A DNA stretch of 27,908 nt from Bacillota bacterium (GTDB taxonomy: Bacteria > Bacillota > Clostridia > Christensenellales > UMGS416): NCBI GenBank assembly GCA_023422005.1, contig JAEZSC010000120.1, positions 1-27,908 on the forward strand, given 5' to 3'. The number at the start of each line of letters is the position of its first letter. Position 1 is the first letter of the stretch. Below, in pieces: positions 14,168-23,224 of the stretch. A model generated the notes under the pieces. That model worked only from the letters and a program-made list of their open reading frames with translations. It did not search any database and was not told the DNA's origin. A program made the position numbers and the translations under genes.

Positions 14168-14626
14168 ATGGATGAGCCTTTTGTCTTTGAACCAGCCAAT
14201 GATCTGTACGACGAAGAACTTTACCTTTGCCTTATGGACACGATGCCCGCCGACGACGCCCGGGGCTGGGTGCCGGCCTATGCTTTTGAGATTGTGATAC
14301 GCGAGACCCACGAGCCCGTGGGTGAAATCAACCTGCGCGTGGGAGACATTGATACACTGTTCTTTGCGGGGAACATCGGCTATACCATCGACCAGGCGCA
14401 CCGCGGCCATCGTTACGCGCTGAAGGCCTGCCGCCTGCTGCTGCCTTTGGCCCGCCGGCACGGCCTGCGCCGGGTGCTGATCACATGCAACCCGGGCAAC
14501 CTGGCCTCCCGGCGCACCGCGGAGCTGTTGGGTGCCCGTCTGGAGGGCATCGAGGCCATTGCGCCGGAGCACGACCTCTACCGGCGGGGCGAGCGGGAAG
14601 TGTGCCGCTATGTGCTGGAGCTGTAG
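14168..14626 (+). CDS. GNAT-family N-acetyltransferase (RimJ/RimL-like)
   Basis: This 152-aa acetyltransferase has the standard GNAT core: EPVGEINLRVGD strand pair, GNIGYTIDQAHRGHRYALKAC with the acetyl-CoA turn HRGHRYA, and VLITCNPGNLASRRTAELLGARLEG, the Asn-rich motif typical of RimJ/RimL-like enzymes. The substrate is unknown. AGGTGAG lies five bases before ATG 14168. It follows the DtxR-type gene by 49 bp with no terminator between, so it may be co-transcribed. Confidence 0.88.
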   Translation: MDEPFVFEPANDLYDEELYLCLMDTMPADDARGWVPAYAFEIVIRETHEPVGEINLRVGDIDTLFFAGNIGYTIDQAHRGHRYALKACRLLLPLARRHGLRRVLITCNPGNLASRRTAELLGARLEGIEAIAPEHDLYRRGEREVCRYVLEL

Positions 14627-14664
14627 CCCGGCTGGCCACGCAGGCAATCCTCGCGGGAATGCTC

Positions 14665-14693
14665 TTGACAGCGCCGCTTAAGCGCTTCAAAAT
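14665..14693 (+). promoter_or_regulatory. Candidate promoter of the antiporter gene
   Basis: TTGACA (14665-14670), 17 bp, CAAAAT (14688-14693, 4/6). The spacer holds the perfect 10-bp palindrome CGCTTAAGCG (14675-14684), a possible operator. It would give a leader of about 160 nt before the antiporter start. Confidence 0.4.
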
Positions 14694-14764
14694 GGTAGCA
14701 CAATCGAATCATCATCAGACCGGTTGGGCAGGGTTTCCTGTTTCAAGATTTGAGCTTGCAGGGT

Positions 14765-14798
14765 GGAGAGCTCCATTGAGGAGTTGCTCCGCTTTTTT
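14765..14798 (+). terminator. Terminator-like hairpin in the antiporter leader
   Basis: Two stacked 4-bp helices (GGAG/CTCC outer, CTCC/GGAG inner, loop ATTGA) are followed by GC and six T (14793-14798). It lies 62 bp before the antiporter ATG. It may end the GNAT transcript or act as a leader attenuator for the antiporter. Confidence 0.5.
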
Positions 14799-14860
14799 AT
14801 TTGTGCGGACGTATTTCCGCAGGGGCGGCGCAAACCATAACATGGGTGCAGGGAGGCAGT

Positions 14861-15847
14861 ATGCTTCAGTTTTTATTTCTGGCCGTAGGCCTGGTCATCA
14901 TCATAAAGAGTGCCGACGTGCTCATCGACTCTTCTTCCAGGATCGCCCGCCGGTACGGCGTATCCACGTTCATCATCGGCATCACGGTGGTGGCCTTTGG
15001 CACCAGCGCACCGGAGCTGGCCGTTGGCGTGCTGTCGGGCATCCAGCAAGCCAACCGGCTGACGCTGGGCAACGTGATCGGCAGCGGCCTTAGCAATCTT
15101 TCGCTGAACATCGGCCTGGCCGCCCTGCTGCTGCCGCTGGCTGTGAAGGACAGCGTGGTGAAGCGGGAGATCCCCATGCTGCTGGCCGTAGAGGCGGCGC
15201 TGTGCGCGATGCTGTTTCTGGACGGGCAGCTCTCACGGCTGGAGGGCGTGCTGCTGTTGGTGGGCTTTGCCGCCTTTATGGTCTATATCATAAAAAGCTC
15301 CGGCAGCTCCATGCAAATCCAGCTGGACATTGAAGGCGACATCGATACCGATGCCGACGGCAACGGCATGCCCCAGGCCGTAGCGGATCAGCCCAACATG
15401 GGCAAGCTGTGGTTGTATTCCATTCTGTCGCTGGTCGGGCTGTTCGCCGGCGGGCAGCTGACGGTCAGTAGCAGCGCAGACATCGCCCGCAGCCTGGGCC
15501 TGAGCGAAACACTGATCGGCCTGACCGTCGTGGCGCTGGCCACCACGATGCCGGAGATCATCACAAGCATCATGGCGGTGCGCAAAAAGGAACCGGAGAT
15601 CGTGCTGGGCAACTGCATCGGCAGCAACATCTTCAACATTCTGCTGATCCTGGGCGTTTCGTCGGCGATCTCGCCAATCCCCGTAGACGCCGGTCTGTGG
15701 ATTGACGCCGCGGCCATGGTGGCCAACACCGTATTCGTGCTGGTGGTCTCCGTGGCTCACCGGCAAGTCCGCCGCCCTGCGGGCATCGTGCTGGTGGTTG
15801 CCTATGTGGGGTATTTGGTCTTTAAGGTCGTATCAGCCGTCATGTGA
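14861..15847 (+). CDS. CaCA-family calcium/sodium antiporter (YrbG-like)
   Basis: This 328-aa membrane protein of the Ca2+:cation antiporter superfamily is built from two inverted five-helix repeats. Each carries an alpha-repeat: GTSAPEL (47-53) with GNVIGSGLSN (70-79), and ATTMPEI (227-233) with GNCIGSNIFN; E52 and E232 are the ion-binding glutamates. An acidic cytoplasmic loop (DIEGDIDTDADGNG, about 152-165) lies between them. It exchanges cytoplasmic Ca2+ for Na+. The start ATG 14861 has GGGAGG four bases upstream. It stands alone; a bidirectional terminator follows at 15907. Confidence 0.94.
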   Translation: MLQFLFLAVGLVIIIKSADVLIDSSSRIARRYGVSTFIIGITVVAFGTSAPELAVGVLSGIQQANRLTLGNVIGSGLSNLSLNIGLAALLLPLAVKDSVVKREIPMLLAVEAALCAMLFLDGQLSRLEGVLLLVGFAAFMVYIIKSSGSSMQIQLDIEGDIDTDADGNGMPQAVADQPNMGKLWLYSILSLVGLFAGGQLTVSSSADIARSLGLSETLIGLTVVALATTMPEIITSIMAVRKKEPEIVLGNCIGSNIFNILLILGVSSAISPIPVDAGLWIDAAAMVANTVFVLVVSVAHRQVRRPAGIVLVVAYVGYLVFKVVSAVM

Positions 15848-15906
15848 AAGGACCAGCGCTTTGGAGAGAACAGACCATATGAACTATTTGTTATTGGCCA
15901 AAAAAG

Positions 15907-15941
15907 GAAACACTTCTACGAAAATCAGAAGTGTTTCTTTT
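15907..15941. terminator. Bidirectional terminator
   Basis: An 11-bp perfect stem, GAAACACTTCT/AGAAGTGTTTC, has a 9-nt loop. It is followed by TTTT on the plus strand (end of the antiporter) and by CCTTTTTT on the minus strand (15900-15906). The minus-strand gene it could serve ends at 16104. Confidence 0.88.
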
Positions 15942-16103
15942 GAAATGATCTAGCAAAATTGGAATTCGTCGGCCTAGCGTTGTTCTTATGCCAGTAGTTG
16001 GTTGGCCAGTATAGTGGTGTTTGCATAATAACATACAATCCACTGCTTCGAAGGGCAGAGTTCCAATATAATACGAATCCAGACTTAGCTTTTCATAATG
16101 GTA

Positions 16104-19100
16104 CTACTTATTGGCTCGCGCTCGCCTACGGTATTGTGTATAACTTCTTTTAAGCCCGGGGTTGACTAGTTTATCATAAGTATTTTTATATACTTCATCA
16201 GATATAAGGATTGGTTTAGACTCCTTAACAATATCTACAAACTCTTGGGCAGCCTCAAAATTGAGAAAGCCTGCAATGTCAGAAAAATACTGCACTGCAA
16301 AATCATCACCATAAGCTTCTTTTATATTGCGTAGACTATTAGCATCTTGAAGAATGATGCGTAGTCGCATCCTGTTCTCTCTCGTCATGCCAACATAACT
16401 CTTTTCATTCATCAAGCGATGTAGAAAAGCGTGGTTCTGAGCCATTAACTCTTTGATAGCATTGTAGGAAGCATCTTTATTTATTATAGCCACATAAGTT
16501 TCCCATAATATTTCACCTCGCTCACCTTCTTCAAAGATAAACAAACCGTCATGTAAGATTTTAGAAACAACATAATGAAGAAAATTCCTATCATTGTAAA
16601 ACGCCTCTTGAATTTTAGGGGACATTCCATATATTGAATCAAGGTTATAAAGCAACTTCAGTGTAGCTTTTGATATTTCTACATCATCAGTATTAACTAA
16701 ACTAATATAATCGTTACAAAGTAATTTGTTCGATTTCATTTCATGAAACATGGCTTGTTCAAATTGCTCATCCAACACCTTAGTAGCTTTCATAAAGCGT
16801 AGTTTTTCTACATTATTCTGAAGCCCTAGCAAACCATTAATCTTTCTTTTAAACTCCTGTTTCCTCGAATCTGTGAGTTTTCGGTAAAATATTTTATCTG
16901 AATTAAGTGAATAAAATGTTGCTTTTGCAACATCTGGACTAAGTGAAGTAATGAATTTAAGCACATCAAAAGTTCCCACTACGCAATGCTCTCTTTTATT
17001 AAAGTAATCAGCTAACATGTTGACATGTTCTATCCGCACAATTGATGCAGGGATTAAAGTAATTGCAAGTGTTTCACTCATTATTGAGTTTATTTCTTCC
17101 CTAGTCATCAAAGGACAAGCACATGTAAACATAAATCTATACCTCGAAAGCAAGTTCGTCCTACTAACAGTAATAGTTTTTCGCAGAGCAGAAAATATCC
17201 TGAGTTGGTATTCCAATAACCATTCAATGTTATCCTTTATGCTTAAACGAATCTCATCTTTCTCAAAAGGTATTGCAATACCATCCGTATAAAATCCTAT
17301 CAAAACATAGTTAAAATAGTATTTTTCTTGATAAAGTCTTTCACAAACTTGCGGCGAATAACCCATAAATCGATCGAAAGTACCAATTGCTTCTAGTGTC
17401 GCATTGCTAAGACCAGTATCAGCTAGGTGATTAACAAGCTGCTGATATGAAATAAAACATTTATCGCTTAAGTCACTTCCACTTTCAATATATGCACATA
17501 TGTGTGTTTCAAAAGATGGAATTATACGATTTATGTGACACATATAATTTAGCAAATAAAATACCATAGCAGGAACGCCAAAAACACTAACCGCCTGTGA
17601 AAAGAGAAGCTCAACTTCAGTTTTGCAAACGTTATTTGTTTTATTTTCAGAGAACTTCTTCCAAACAACTTCAACATGTTCTACAGACAACCCCTGAGAG
17701 TTTTGGGCAAGTAGCCTTAAGGCGTTTTCGAGGGAAATATGTTCCATTTCCTCAACACTTACTAATTCATGTGAATCGACAAAAATGCTTTGGTACCAAA
17801 GAACTTCGCTACCATGCTCAAAACATAACATACGCCTAAGTTGCAGGAGTGTAGGCTCATACTTCTTCCCTTCCCAAATTTCACAAAATGATAACGCATG
17901 CTGTTCACCATACACGTTTCTTCTATGGTCAAAAGCAAGGATTCTACTAATTTTTTCAGTTGTTTTTGATACAGCATTGTCTGCATAATCAAGGTTCTCC
18001 ATCCATTGCTTAACTCCATTAAAATGTCGTTGGAGTGCTTCGAGATATAAAGTCTCATCTAAAAAAATAATATCAGGCAATGCAATCCCAAGCTCTACAA
18101 CTTTCTCAAATGCATCTTCAATCGCACCGACATCAGAATCCTTTGCTCGGTTAGCTGCATCGTTGATTTCTGAAATAGAATATTTTTCACCATATAGTAT
18201 TGCATTGTATACCATTAGTCCTTCAACTGTGTAAAGATGCGATCCTTTGGGATAGTTGTAGAAATACGTTCTGTATGTTCCATCAATTAGCTTTGCATGA
18301 ATAAGTTCCTTAATCACGTTAATATACTTGATATTTGAGGATGCAAGTAGCATTGAATACTGGTTGTCGTCTATAGTTCTATTACCCAAATATGAATTAA
18401 CAAGTTTTTGAAATGCTTTATCATCTGTGCCTAAAAAATCACTTTCATATTCAGAGACCAGATATGCAACAACAGCACACTTTCGGAACTCGACATTGCA
18501 GCCAGGAAACTTACAACACAAAGACTGATATAACGAAAACGCGGTATTAAGTCGGTCTTTAATCTCTCTTATACCAAGAGCTTCTCCACGGATTATCCAC
18601 TGCATCCCTTCAATTTTTAGCAAACTATTTCCAATAGGAATGGGAAGTTGTGTGCTTATAATGTCGTTTCTTTTTCCTTCAAGCAATCCATTTAGTATTG
18701 AGTCGTAATTATCAATATTAATAGGACGCAAATTAAGCATGAAGTCAAATAGCTTTGGATATAAAGCATCTTCCTTAAAACGCGAAGTGTTCTTTATAAG
18801 ATTTTCTTCTGGCATAATATTAACAATAAAAGTGACGATATTTTTATGTACCCGGTTCCCTTTGTTCGACGTAACATAGTATTTTCGTAGTTCAGTAAGA
18901 AAATCCACAACAGCGTCTTTATTTGTAGCCCGGTCCAAATCTTCAACTATAACAACATAGTGTTTTTTATATCCAAGAGAGTTTTTGCTCTTTAGTATTT
19001 CCAAACGATATAAATCAATAATCTCAACTTCATCGATTTCTCGTTTTCCTTCAGATACTTTGGTTGAAAAAATAATATCAGCACGCGCAAACACGAACAA

Positions 19101-19676
19101 AGCCATGAGTGCTCCACATAAAACGAAAAGCCCCCAGTATTCAATCGGTATTTTGGTTATTGGCAGATATTGAAATACGTCAATATTTTCTTTGACTAGC
19201 CACCCAAACCCTAATAACATAATTGCAGCAATAAGTAAAGCCCAGTAAAGCCTCGAATTAATTCCGAGCTTTAGTAATCCATAATTTTTACTAAGCCTTC
19301 TGCTTATATAGGTTCCTGTCCTTATATCTATCTGGCTTGCTAATTGGTAAACAAAAGTACGATGTAAATCAACAAGTGCTGCACCATCGGTTGATTTGTC
19401 ACTCTGAAGTGCAGTGCTCTGTGACCACATGGATAGTTTTATAATCTTCTCATTTTTTATTTTTCCGCGCTTTTTAGTAAGAAGCTCAGCAATACTCGAC
19501 TTTCCTGCCCCAAATCGCGATATAATTGCAATCATTTGAGCCCCATTACTAATTGCGGCACTCAGTTTATCCACATATGTGTCAACACCAACGATATCTT
19601 TAGTCTCATCCTCAATGGGCGAATGAAGAAAAACCAAAGTATCCTTTTCTTCTTTAATCCTCTTACCGCAAAACAT
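16104..19676 (-). CDS. KAP/YobI-like P-loop NTPase with membrane insertion
   Basis: This protein of about 1190 aa has an N-terminal P-loop (SRFGAGKSS, about 53-61; the first Gly of the usual motif is Ser). Two transmembrane helices (about 144-162 and 180-198) lie between Walker A and the Walker B segment VVIVEDLDR (about 241-249). A membrane insertion between Walker A and B, with a DLDR box, is the hallmark of KAP NTPases and of YobI-type proteins of similar length. The remaining 900 residues look alpha-helical, without a domain I recognise, and end in a basic tail (RRRARANK). KAP relatives occur on plasmids and in phage-defence loci. The gene is far more AT-rich than everything around it, indicating horizontal acquisition. 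ATG 19676 is chosen; GTG 19688 is an alternative, and neither has a strong Shine-Dalgarno. Confidence 0.85.
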   Translation of the reverse strand: MFCGKRIKEEKDTLVFLHSPIEDETKDIVGVDTYVDKLSAAISNGAQMIAIISRFGAGKSSIAELLTKKRGKIKNEKIIKLSMWSQSTALQSDKSTDGAALVDLHRTFVYQLASQIDIRTGTYISRRLSKNYGLLKLGINSRLYWALLIAAIMLLGFGWLVKENIDVFQYLPITKIPIEYWGLFVLCGALMALFVFARADIIFSTKVSEGKREIDEVEIIDLYRLEILKSKNSLGYKKHYVVIVEDLDRATNKDAVVDFLTELRKYYVTSNKGNRVHKNIVTFIVNIMPEENLIKNTSRFKEDALYPKLFDFMLNLRPINIDNYDSILNGLLEGKRNDIISTQLPIPIGNSLLKIEGMQWIIRGEALGIREIKDRLNTAFSLYQSLCCKFPGCNVEFRKCAVVAYLVSEYESDFLGTDDKAFQKLVNSYLGNRTIDDNQYSMLLASSNIKYINVIKELIHAKLIDGTYRTYFYNYPKGSHLYTVEGLMVYNAILYGEKYSISEINDAANRAKDSDVGAIEDAFEKVVELGIALPDIIFLDETLYLEALQRHFNGVKQWMENLDYADNAVSKTTEKISRILAFDHRRNVYGEQHALSFCEIWEGKKYEPTLLQLRRMLCFEHGSEVLWYQSIFVDSHELVSVEEMEHISLENALRLLAQNSQGLSVEHVEVVWKKFSENKTNNVCKTEVELLFSQAVSVFGVPAMVFYLLNYMCHINRIIPSFETHICAYIESGSDLSDKCFISYQQLVNHLADTGLSNATLEAIGTFDRFMGYSPQVCERLYQEKYYFNYVLIGFYTDGIAIPFEKDEIRLSIKDNIEWLLEYQLRIFSALRKTITVSRTNLLSRYRFMFTCACPLMTREEINSIMSETLAITLIPASIVRIEHVNMLADYFNKREHCVVGTFDVLKFITSLSPDVAKATFYSLNSDKIFYRKLTDSRKQEFKRKINGLLGLQNNVEKLRFMKATKVLDEQFEQAMFHEMKSNKLLCNDYISLVNTDDVEISKATLKLLYNLDSIYGMSPKIQEAFYNDRNFLHYVVSKILHDGLFIFEEGERGEILWETYVAIINKDASYNAIKELMAQNHAFLHRLMNEKSYVGMTRENRMRLRIILQDANSLRNIKEAYGDDFAVQYFSDIAGFLNFEAAQEFVDIVKESKPILISDEVYKNTYDKLVNPGLKRSYTQYRRRARANK

Positions 19677-19712
19677 AGTTTTACCCACTTTAGGATTTAG
19701 TTGTTATCACAT

Positions 19713-19741
19713 ATTATAATCAGCATACATGATGTCCGCAA
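19713..19741 (-). promoter_or_regulatory. Promoter of the P-loop NTPase gene
   Basis: On the minus strand, TTGCGG (19741-19736), 17 bp, and a perfect TATAAT (19718-19713). The predicted start leaves a leader of about 30 nt. The gene can therefore be expressed independently of its neighbours. Confidence 0.6.
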
Positions 19742-19870
19742 TAGCAACATGCTTCAACACACAACACAATATTCCGCACAAACCTGCAAGCTGGGATTTG
19801 CCCAACCCTCTGTCTGCAGGGTCATTGCGCTATCTGGCCCATAAGGTCACCTCTGCAGTGACGTGAAAAA

Positions 19871-19900
19871 AACCCGCGCCTTGCGAAGGCGCGGGTTTTT
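19871..19900. terminator. Terminator of the GH106-like gene, bidirectional
   Basis: A 12-bp perfect stem, AACCCGCGCCTT/AAGGCGCGGGTT, has loop GCG. T-runs flank it on both strands: TTTTT to 19900 on plus, and a run of T over 19866-19872 on minus. It lies 22 bp after the stop of the minus-strand glycosidase gene. Confidence 0.92.
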
Positions 19901-19921
19901 GATTGGGACCAGGAAAAATGC

Positions 19922-22900
19922 TCAGATCATCACGGCTTTTACGTAGGGCACCAGCGTCACCTTACCGGTCATGCCGTAGTCCTTCACGGTCGTCGTGATC
20001 TTCGGGAACAGCGGCATTTCGCCCTCGGGGGCGCCCATATCCATATCGGGCTCAGGGCCTGCCATCTTCATGTTTCTGTAGTACCCCATGTCTTCCAATC
20101 GGTTGTTCAGCGTGGAGGAAACCTCAACCTGTATGGTGTTCTCACCGCCTATCAGATACCCGCCCAGGTCCACCGCCAGTCTGTCGAAATCAGCGCCGGG
20201 GACGGGCCGCCCGTTGACGAACACCGCGAAGGAGCAGTCGTTGGTCGTGGTCAGCCGCAGATAGGCGCCGTTGCCACCGGTCCAGCTGTCGGGTATGGTT
20301 ACCCTGGTCGTGTAGGTGCCCACGCCGGAAACGGCAGGGCCTACGGCTTGGATGTCCTTCCACGGCAGCAGCGCGGTGGGGCCTACGGCGATGGGTGTCT
20401 TGTTGGTCTCATAATACACTTCATTGGTCGCATAGCCCAGGCCGCGGTCCTCGTGGATGACGACCTTCTCGCCCATGGTCCAGTCTTCCACCGTCAAATC
20501 CCAGATGGGTAGGTCGATGGCGTCGGGCACCGTCAGTTCCGTGGTGACCGCGGAACCATCGGACAGCTTTGTCGTGTACGCGCCGCTTTGGGTCGCCCGG
20601 ATCACAAGCCTGCCGTTTTCCAGGAGCACCTCGCAGGCGTCGCTGTGCACGGCGTGCAGGGCATCGGCCTTGGATGTGTCTATGGCGATGACGGTGGCCT
20701 CGCCGGCCTGCAGCGTTGCCTCAACGACTGTGCGGCCGTCCATATGCTCGTATTTGCCCAGTTCGGCGACTTCACCGGTCCAGCAGTTGATCTGATAGGG
20801 TTTGCCGACACCATCCACGGCGATCTTGAAGGAGTAAGCCTCCTTGACCGGGTACATATAGTTGTAGGCGAACAGATATTTGACGTCTCCGTCTTCTCGA
20901 AGGAATGTCAGAATGCCCCGGTTGGCCTGTGTGAACCGGGCTCTGGGCTGCACGCCAAGGGCCAGCAGCGCGTCCATCGTCTTGGCTTGGTCATCCACCT
21001 CGGCAACGTTGGGCAGCGCCTTCAGCGCGGCGATCACTTCGGCCAATAGGTCGTCGGCCTTGTCGAGGAACGGCGTCTTTGCGGCGGCCTTTGCATGGGT
21101 CTTGTCCACGCCGATGCGAAGGTTCTCTGTTACGCCGTTCACCAGCACCACCGGCAGCCCCTGCCGGGCCCACGCCAGTATGACCTTGGCCGAAGACAGC
21201 GGCAGCGCCTCCTGGTACAGGATCAGCGCCTGATAGCCCGGCCCATCGGGGGAGACTACGCCGTCCCGGAAGGCAACCTCACAGTCCTCAAGAAGCTGCG
21301 GCGCGAAATAATCGTAGGTATAGCCGTTGTTCTGCAGCGTCATGTCCTTCCAGTAAATGCCTTCGTTGTTGCGCAGCAGCCCCGTTTCATAGAAGGTTTT
21401 TTCCTTCATACCGGCGATCATGCCCATCCCCATGACCAGGTTGTTGAACTGATAGTCCAGGCGCAGGATGCCCAGATCGATACGGGGCTTCCCCTGCCGC
21501 AGTATCATCTGATAGCGGGCCACCATGGTGGTCCAGGCGTTGTAATGCCGGAAGGCGGGCTGGCGGCTGCCGAAACGCTCGGAGAAGATGGGCAGCATGC
21601 CCTCGTGACCGGGCCATTGGGTGGATTCATCGGCGCCGGCAATGCTGGAATAGCCGTGCAGCACCGTGCGGCTGACGCCGGCGGCAAACTGCGTGAAGAT
21701 GATCTGGGTGTAGAAATCCAGGCCCATCATGAAATTCATCAACGTCGCGCCGGTCTCGCTGGAATAGAGCCGGTTGAAGAGATGGGCGGGGCCGGCCAGA
21801 TTGCGGTAGGAGTCGATCTGCGAAGCGAACTCCAGCGACTCGGTCTCTATGCCGTCCACGTATTTGCCGGGGATGGAAATTTCGAAGGGCATGCCGTAGG
21901 AAATCTCCGCCCGCAGCGTCATGCCGACGCTGTGCAGCCAGGCCTGCATGGGCTCCAGCATGTTGACGATATACAGCTCGGTCATGGTCTGGTAAAGGTC
22001 GTTCCGTATGCGCTCCAGCAGATCGGCGTTTTGGGCTTCGTAATAATACTTGTATTTGCCAAAGGAGAAGAATCCCTTTTCCTCTTTGACGACAAAGGGC
22101 AGATAGGGGGTCAGGTCGTAACCCCGGCGGCTGCGGAACTCGTCCAGCAGATGGTAGCCCCAGAACTGGCCGCCCCGCCCATAGGTGGACAGCTCCAGCG
22201 AGTCCATATACATCTGCACCCTGCCGTTCCGATTGATGTCTGAGCGCAATCCGGGGGTCAAAACCTCTTCGTTCCAGTATGCAATCAGCGCGTCGATGCC
22301 GTACCGGTCGATATAGTTCACGGTGTAGGAGACGCTGATCGAGGGCGAGGCCGTTTGCCCGGTGCCGTGCAGCCAGAACGCGATGAGCTCATAGTCGCCA
22401 TCCTCGGGAGCGGCCCAGGTAAGTACCTTATCGCCATTCATGTCAGCAACCTGGCCGGTCAATACCGTGAGGCAATCAGGGCACAGCCAGACGGCGCCCC
22501 CGTCCTGCGACACCCGCTTGGCAGCCACAACGGCGATCAGCTCCTGCACATGGACGTTCTTCTTTCTGATCTTGGCCTTTTCCAGCGCGCCCGAGAAGGT
22601 GGCTCCGGCGCTCACCGTGACGGCGGTGAAATCCAGCTCCTTGGCGGCGGCCCTGTCGTCGGGCACAATGGTGATGAGGTTGGCGTTGGACCAGTTGGTG
22701 CCGCTGGTCATGCTGGCGCCCATCCCGCGGGCGGTGGTTTCGGCGATGATCAGCTGCGAGTCGTGCACCCACTCCTCGGAGCCCCAGCCGTACCGGCTGG
22801 AATCGGCCCCCGCCTCGCCCATGGCGAGGAACTCGGTGGCGCCGAAGCCGGCTTCGTACACCTGCTGGATGTCCTTTTTCAATGTCTCGTCGGTGTGGAA

Positions 22901-22978
22901 CCCCTCTGCCAGCCACCAGCGCACTTCCGGCCAATACTGGATATCCGGCCTGGCCAGCTTGGATTGGAACATATCCAT
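19922..22978 (-). CDS. GH106-like glycoside hydrolase (alpha-L-rhamnosidase-like)
   Basis: This enzyme of 1018 aa resembles glycoside hydrolase family 106. The N-terminus YWPEVRWWLAEGF, with the following alternating helices (LKKDIQQVYEAGFGATEFL), suits the TIM-barrel start of this family. MYMDSLELSTYG (about 256-267) and RRGYDLTPYLP (about 284-294) are family-like; E262 is a candidate catalytic residue. AEISYG and the later Trp/Tyr-rich stretch also fit. The C-terminal 150 residues form a beta-sandwich that looks like a galactose-binding domain. There is no signal peptide, so it is probably cytoplasmic. ATG 22978 is preferred over 23005 because AGGAGG lies seven bases before it. Specificity for rhamnose is inferred from the family only. 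Confidence 0.8.
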   Translation of the reverse strand: MDMFQSKLARPDIQYWPEVRWWLAEGFHTDETLKKDIQQVYEAGFGATEFLAMGEAGADSSRYGWGSEEWVHDSQLIIAETTARGMGASMTSGTNWSNANLITIVPDDRAAAKELDFTAVTVSAGATFSGALEKAKIRKKNVHVQELIAVVAAKRVSQDGGAVWLCPDCLTVLTGQVADMNGDKVLTWAAPEDGDYELIAFWLHGTGQTASPSISVSYTVNYIDRYGIDALIAYWNEEVLTPGLRSDINRNGRVQMYMDSLELSTYGRGGQFWGYHLLDEFRSRRGYDLTPYLPFVVKEEKGFFSFGKYKYYYEAQNADLLERIRNDLYQTMTELYIVNMLEPMQAWLHSVGMTLRAEISYGMPFEISIPGKYVDGIETESLEFASQIDSYRNLAGPAHLFNRLYSSETGATLMNFMMGLDFYTQIIFTQFAAGVSRTVLHGYSSIAGADESTQWPGHEGMLPIFSERFGSRQPAFRHYNAWTTMVARYQMILRQGKPRIDLGILRLDYQFNNLVMGMGMIAGMKEKTFYETGLLRNNEGIYWKDMTLQNNGYTYDYFAPQLLEDCEVAFRDGVVSPDGPGYQALILYQEALPLSSAKVILAWARQGLPVVLVNGVTENLRIGVDKTHAKAAAKTPFLDKADDLLAEVIAALKALPNVAEVDDQAKTMDALLALGVQPRARFTQANRGILTFLREDGDVKYLFAYNYMYPVKEAYSFKIAVDGVGKPYQINCWTGEVAELGKYEHMDGRTVVEATLQAGEATVIAIDTSKADALHAVHSDACEVLLENGRLVIRATQSGAYTTKLSDGSAVTTELTVPDAIDLPIWDLTVEDWTMGEKVVIHEDRGLGYATNEVYYETNKTPIAVGPTALLPWKDIQAVGPAVSGVGTYTTRVTIPDSWTGGNGAYLRLTTTNDCSFAVFVNGRPVPGADFDRLAVDLGGYLIGGENTIQVEVSSTLNNRLEDMGYYRNMKMAGPEPDMDMGAPEGEMPLFPKITTTVKDYGMTGKVTLVPYVKAVMI

Positions 22979-23083
22979 GTGCCTTCCTCCTTGTATTGTA
23001 TTCATGCCATTACAACAGAAAAATACGGTTTACACAGGCGTTTGGGAAAGGGTTGTCCATCACGAAGCATTGAATATCCGATG

Positions 23084-23096
23084 ATTATATATTATA
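23084..23096 (-). promoter_or_regulatory. Tandem TATAAT elements upstream of the GH106-like gene
   Basis: The minus strand carries TATAAT twice (23096-23091 and 23089-23084) in a strongly AT-rich stretch about 110 bp upstream of the start codon. Neither has a good -35 at 16-18 bp, which would fit a promoter needing an activator. Confidence 0.4.
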
Positions 23097-23143
23097 TGTT
23101 TATCCATATAATTACACCGTAATAAATTTAAAACCTATAAAAC

Positions 23144-23161
23144 ATGTTCGTTTTTGAACAT
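23144..23161. promoter_or_regulatory. Inverted repeat, possible regulator site
   Basis: ATGTTC-GTTTTT-GAACAT is a perfect 6-bp inverted repeat with a 6-bp spacer. It lies about 50-60 bp upstream of the TATAAT pair of the GH106-like gene, in the usual place for an activator. No regulator gene is nearby. Confidence 0.35.
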
Positions 23162-23173
23162 TGAGCGCCTTAT

Positions 23174-23206
23174 AAAGCAAAACCCGCCCGGATGCCCGGA
23201 CGGGTT
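23174..23206 (-). terminator. Terminator of metG
   Basis: An 11-bp stem (23181-23191 with 23196-23206, one C-A mismatch, 4-nt loop) is followed on the minus strand by TTTTGCTTT. It begins 18 bp after the metG stop. Confidence 0.85.
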
Positions 23207-23224
23207 CTCTTGTCATTAAGGGGT

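Noticed and set aside
15702..15953. 83-aa frame across the antiporter end and the terminator
   Set aside because: Overlaps the antiporter gene out of frame and reads through a terminator hairpin.
15950..19860. Insertion-sequence or integrase-borne island ends around the NTPase gene
   Set aside because: No transposase or integrase frame and no matching direct repeats seen at the two flanks; transfer is inferred from base composition only.
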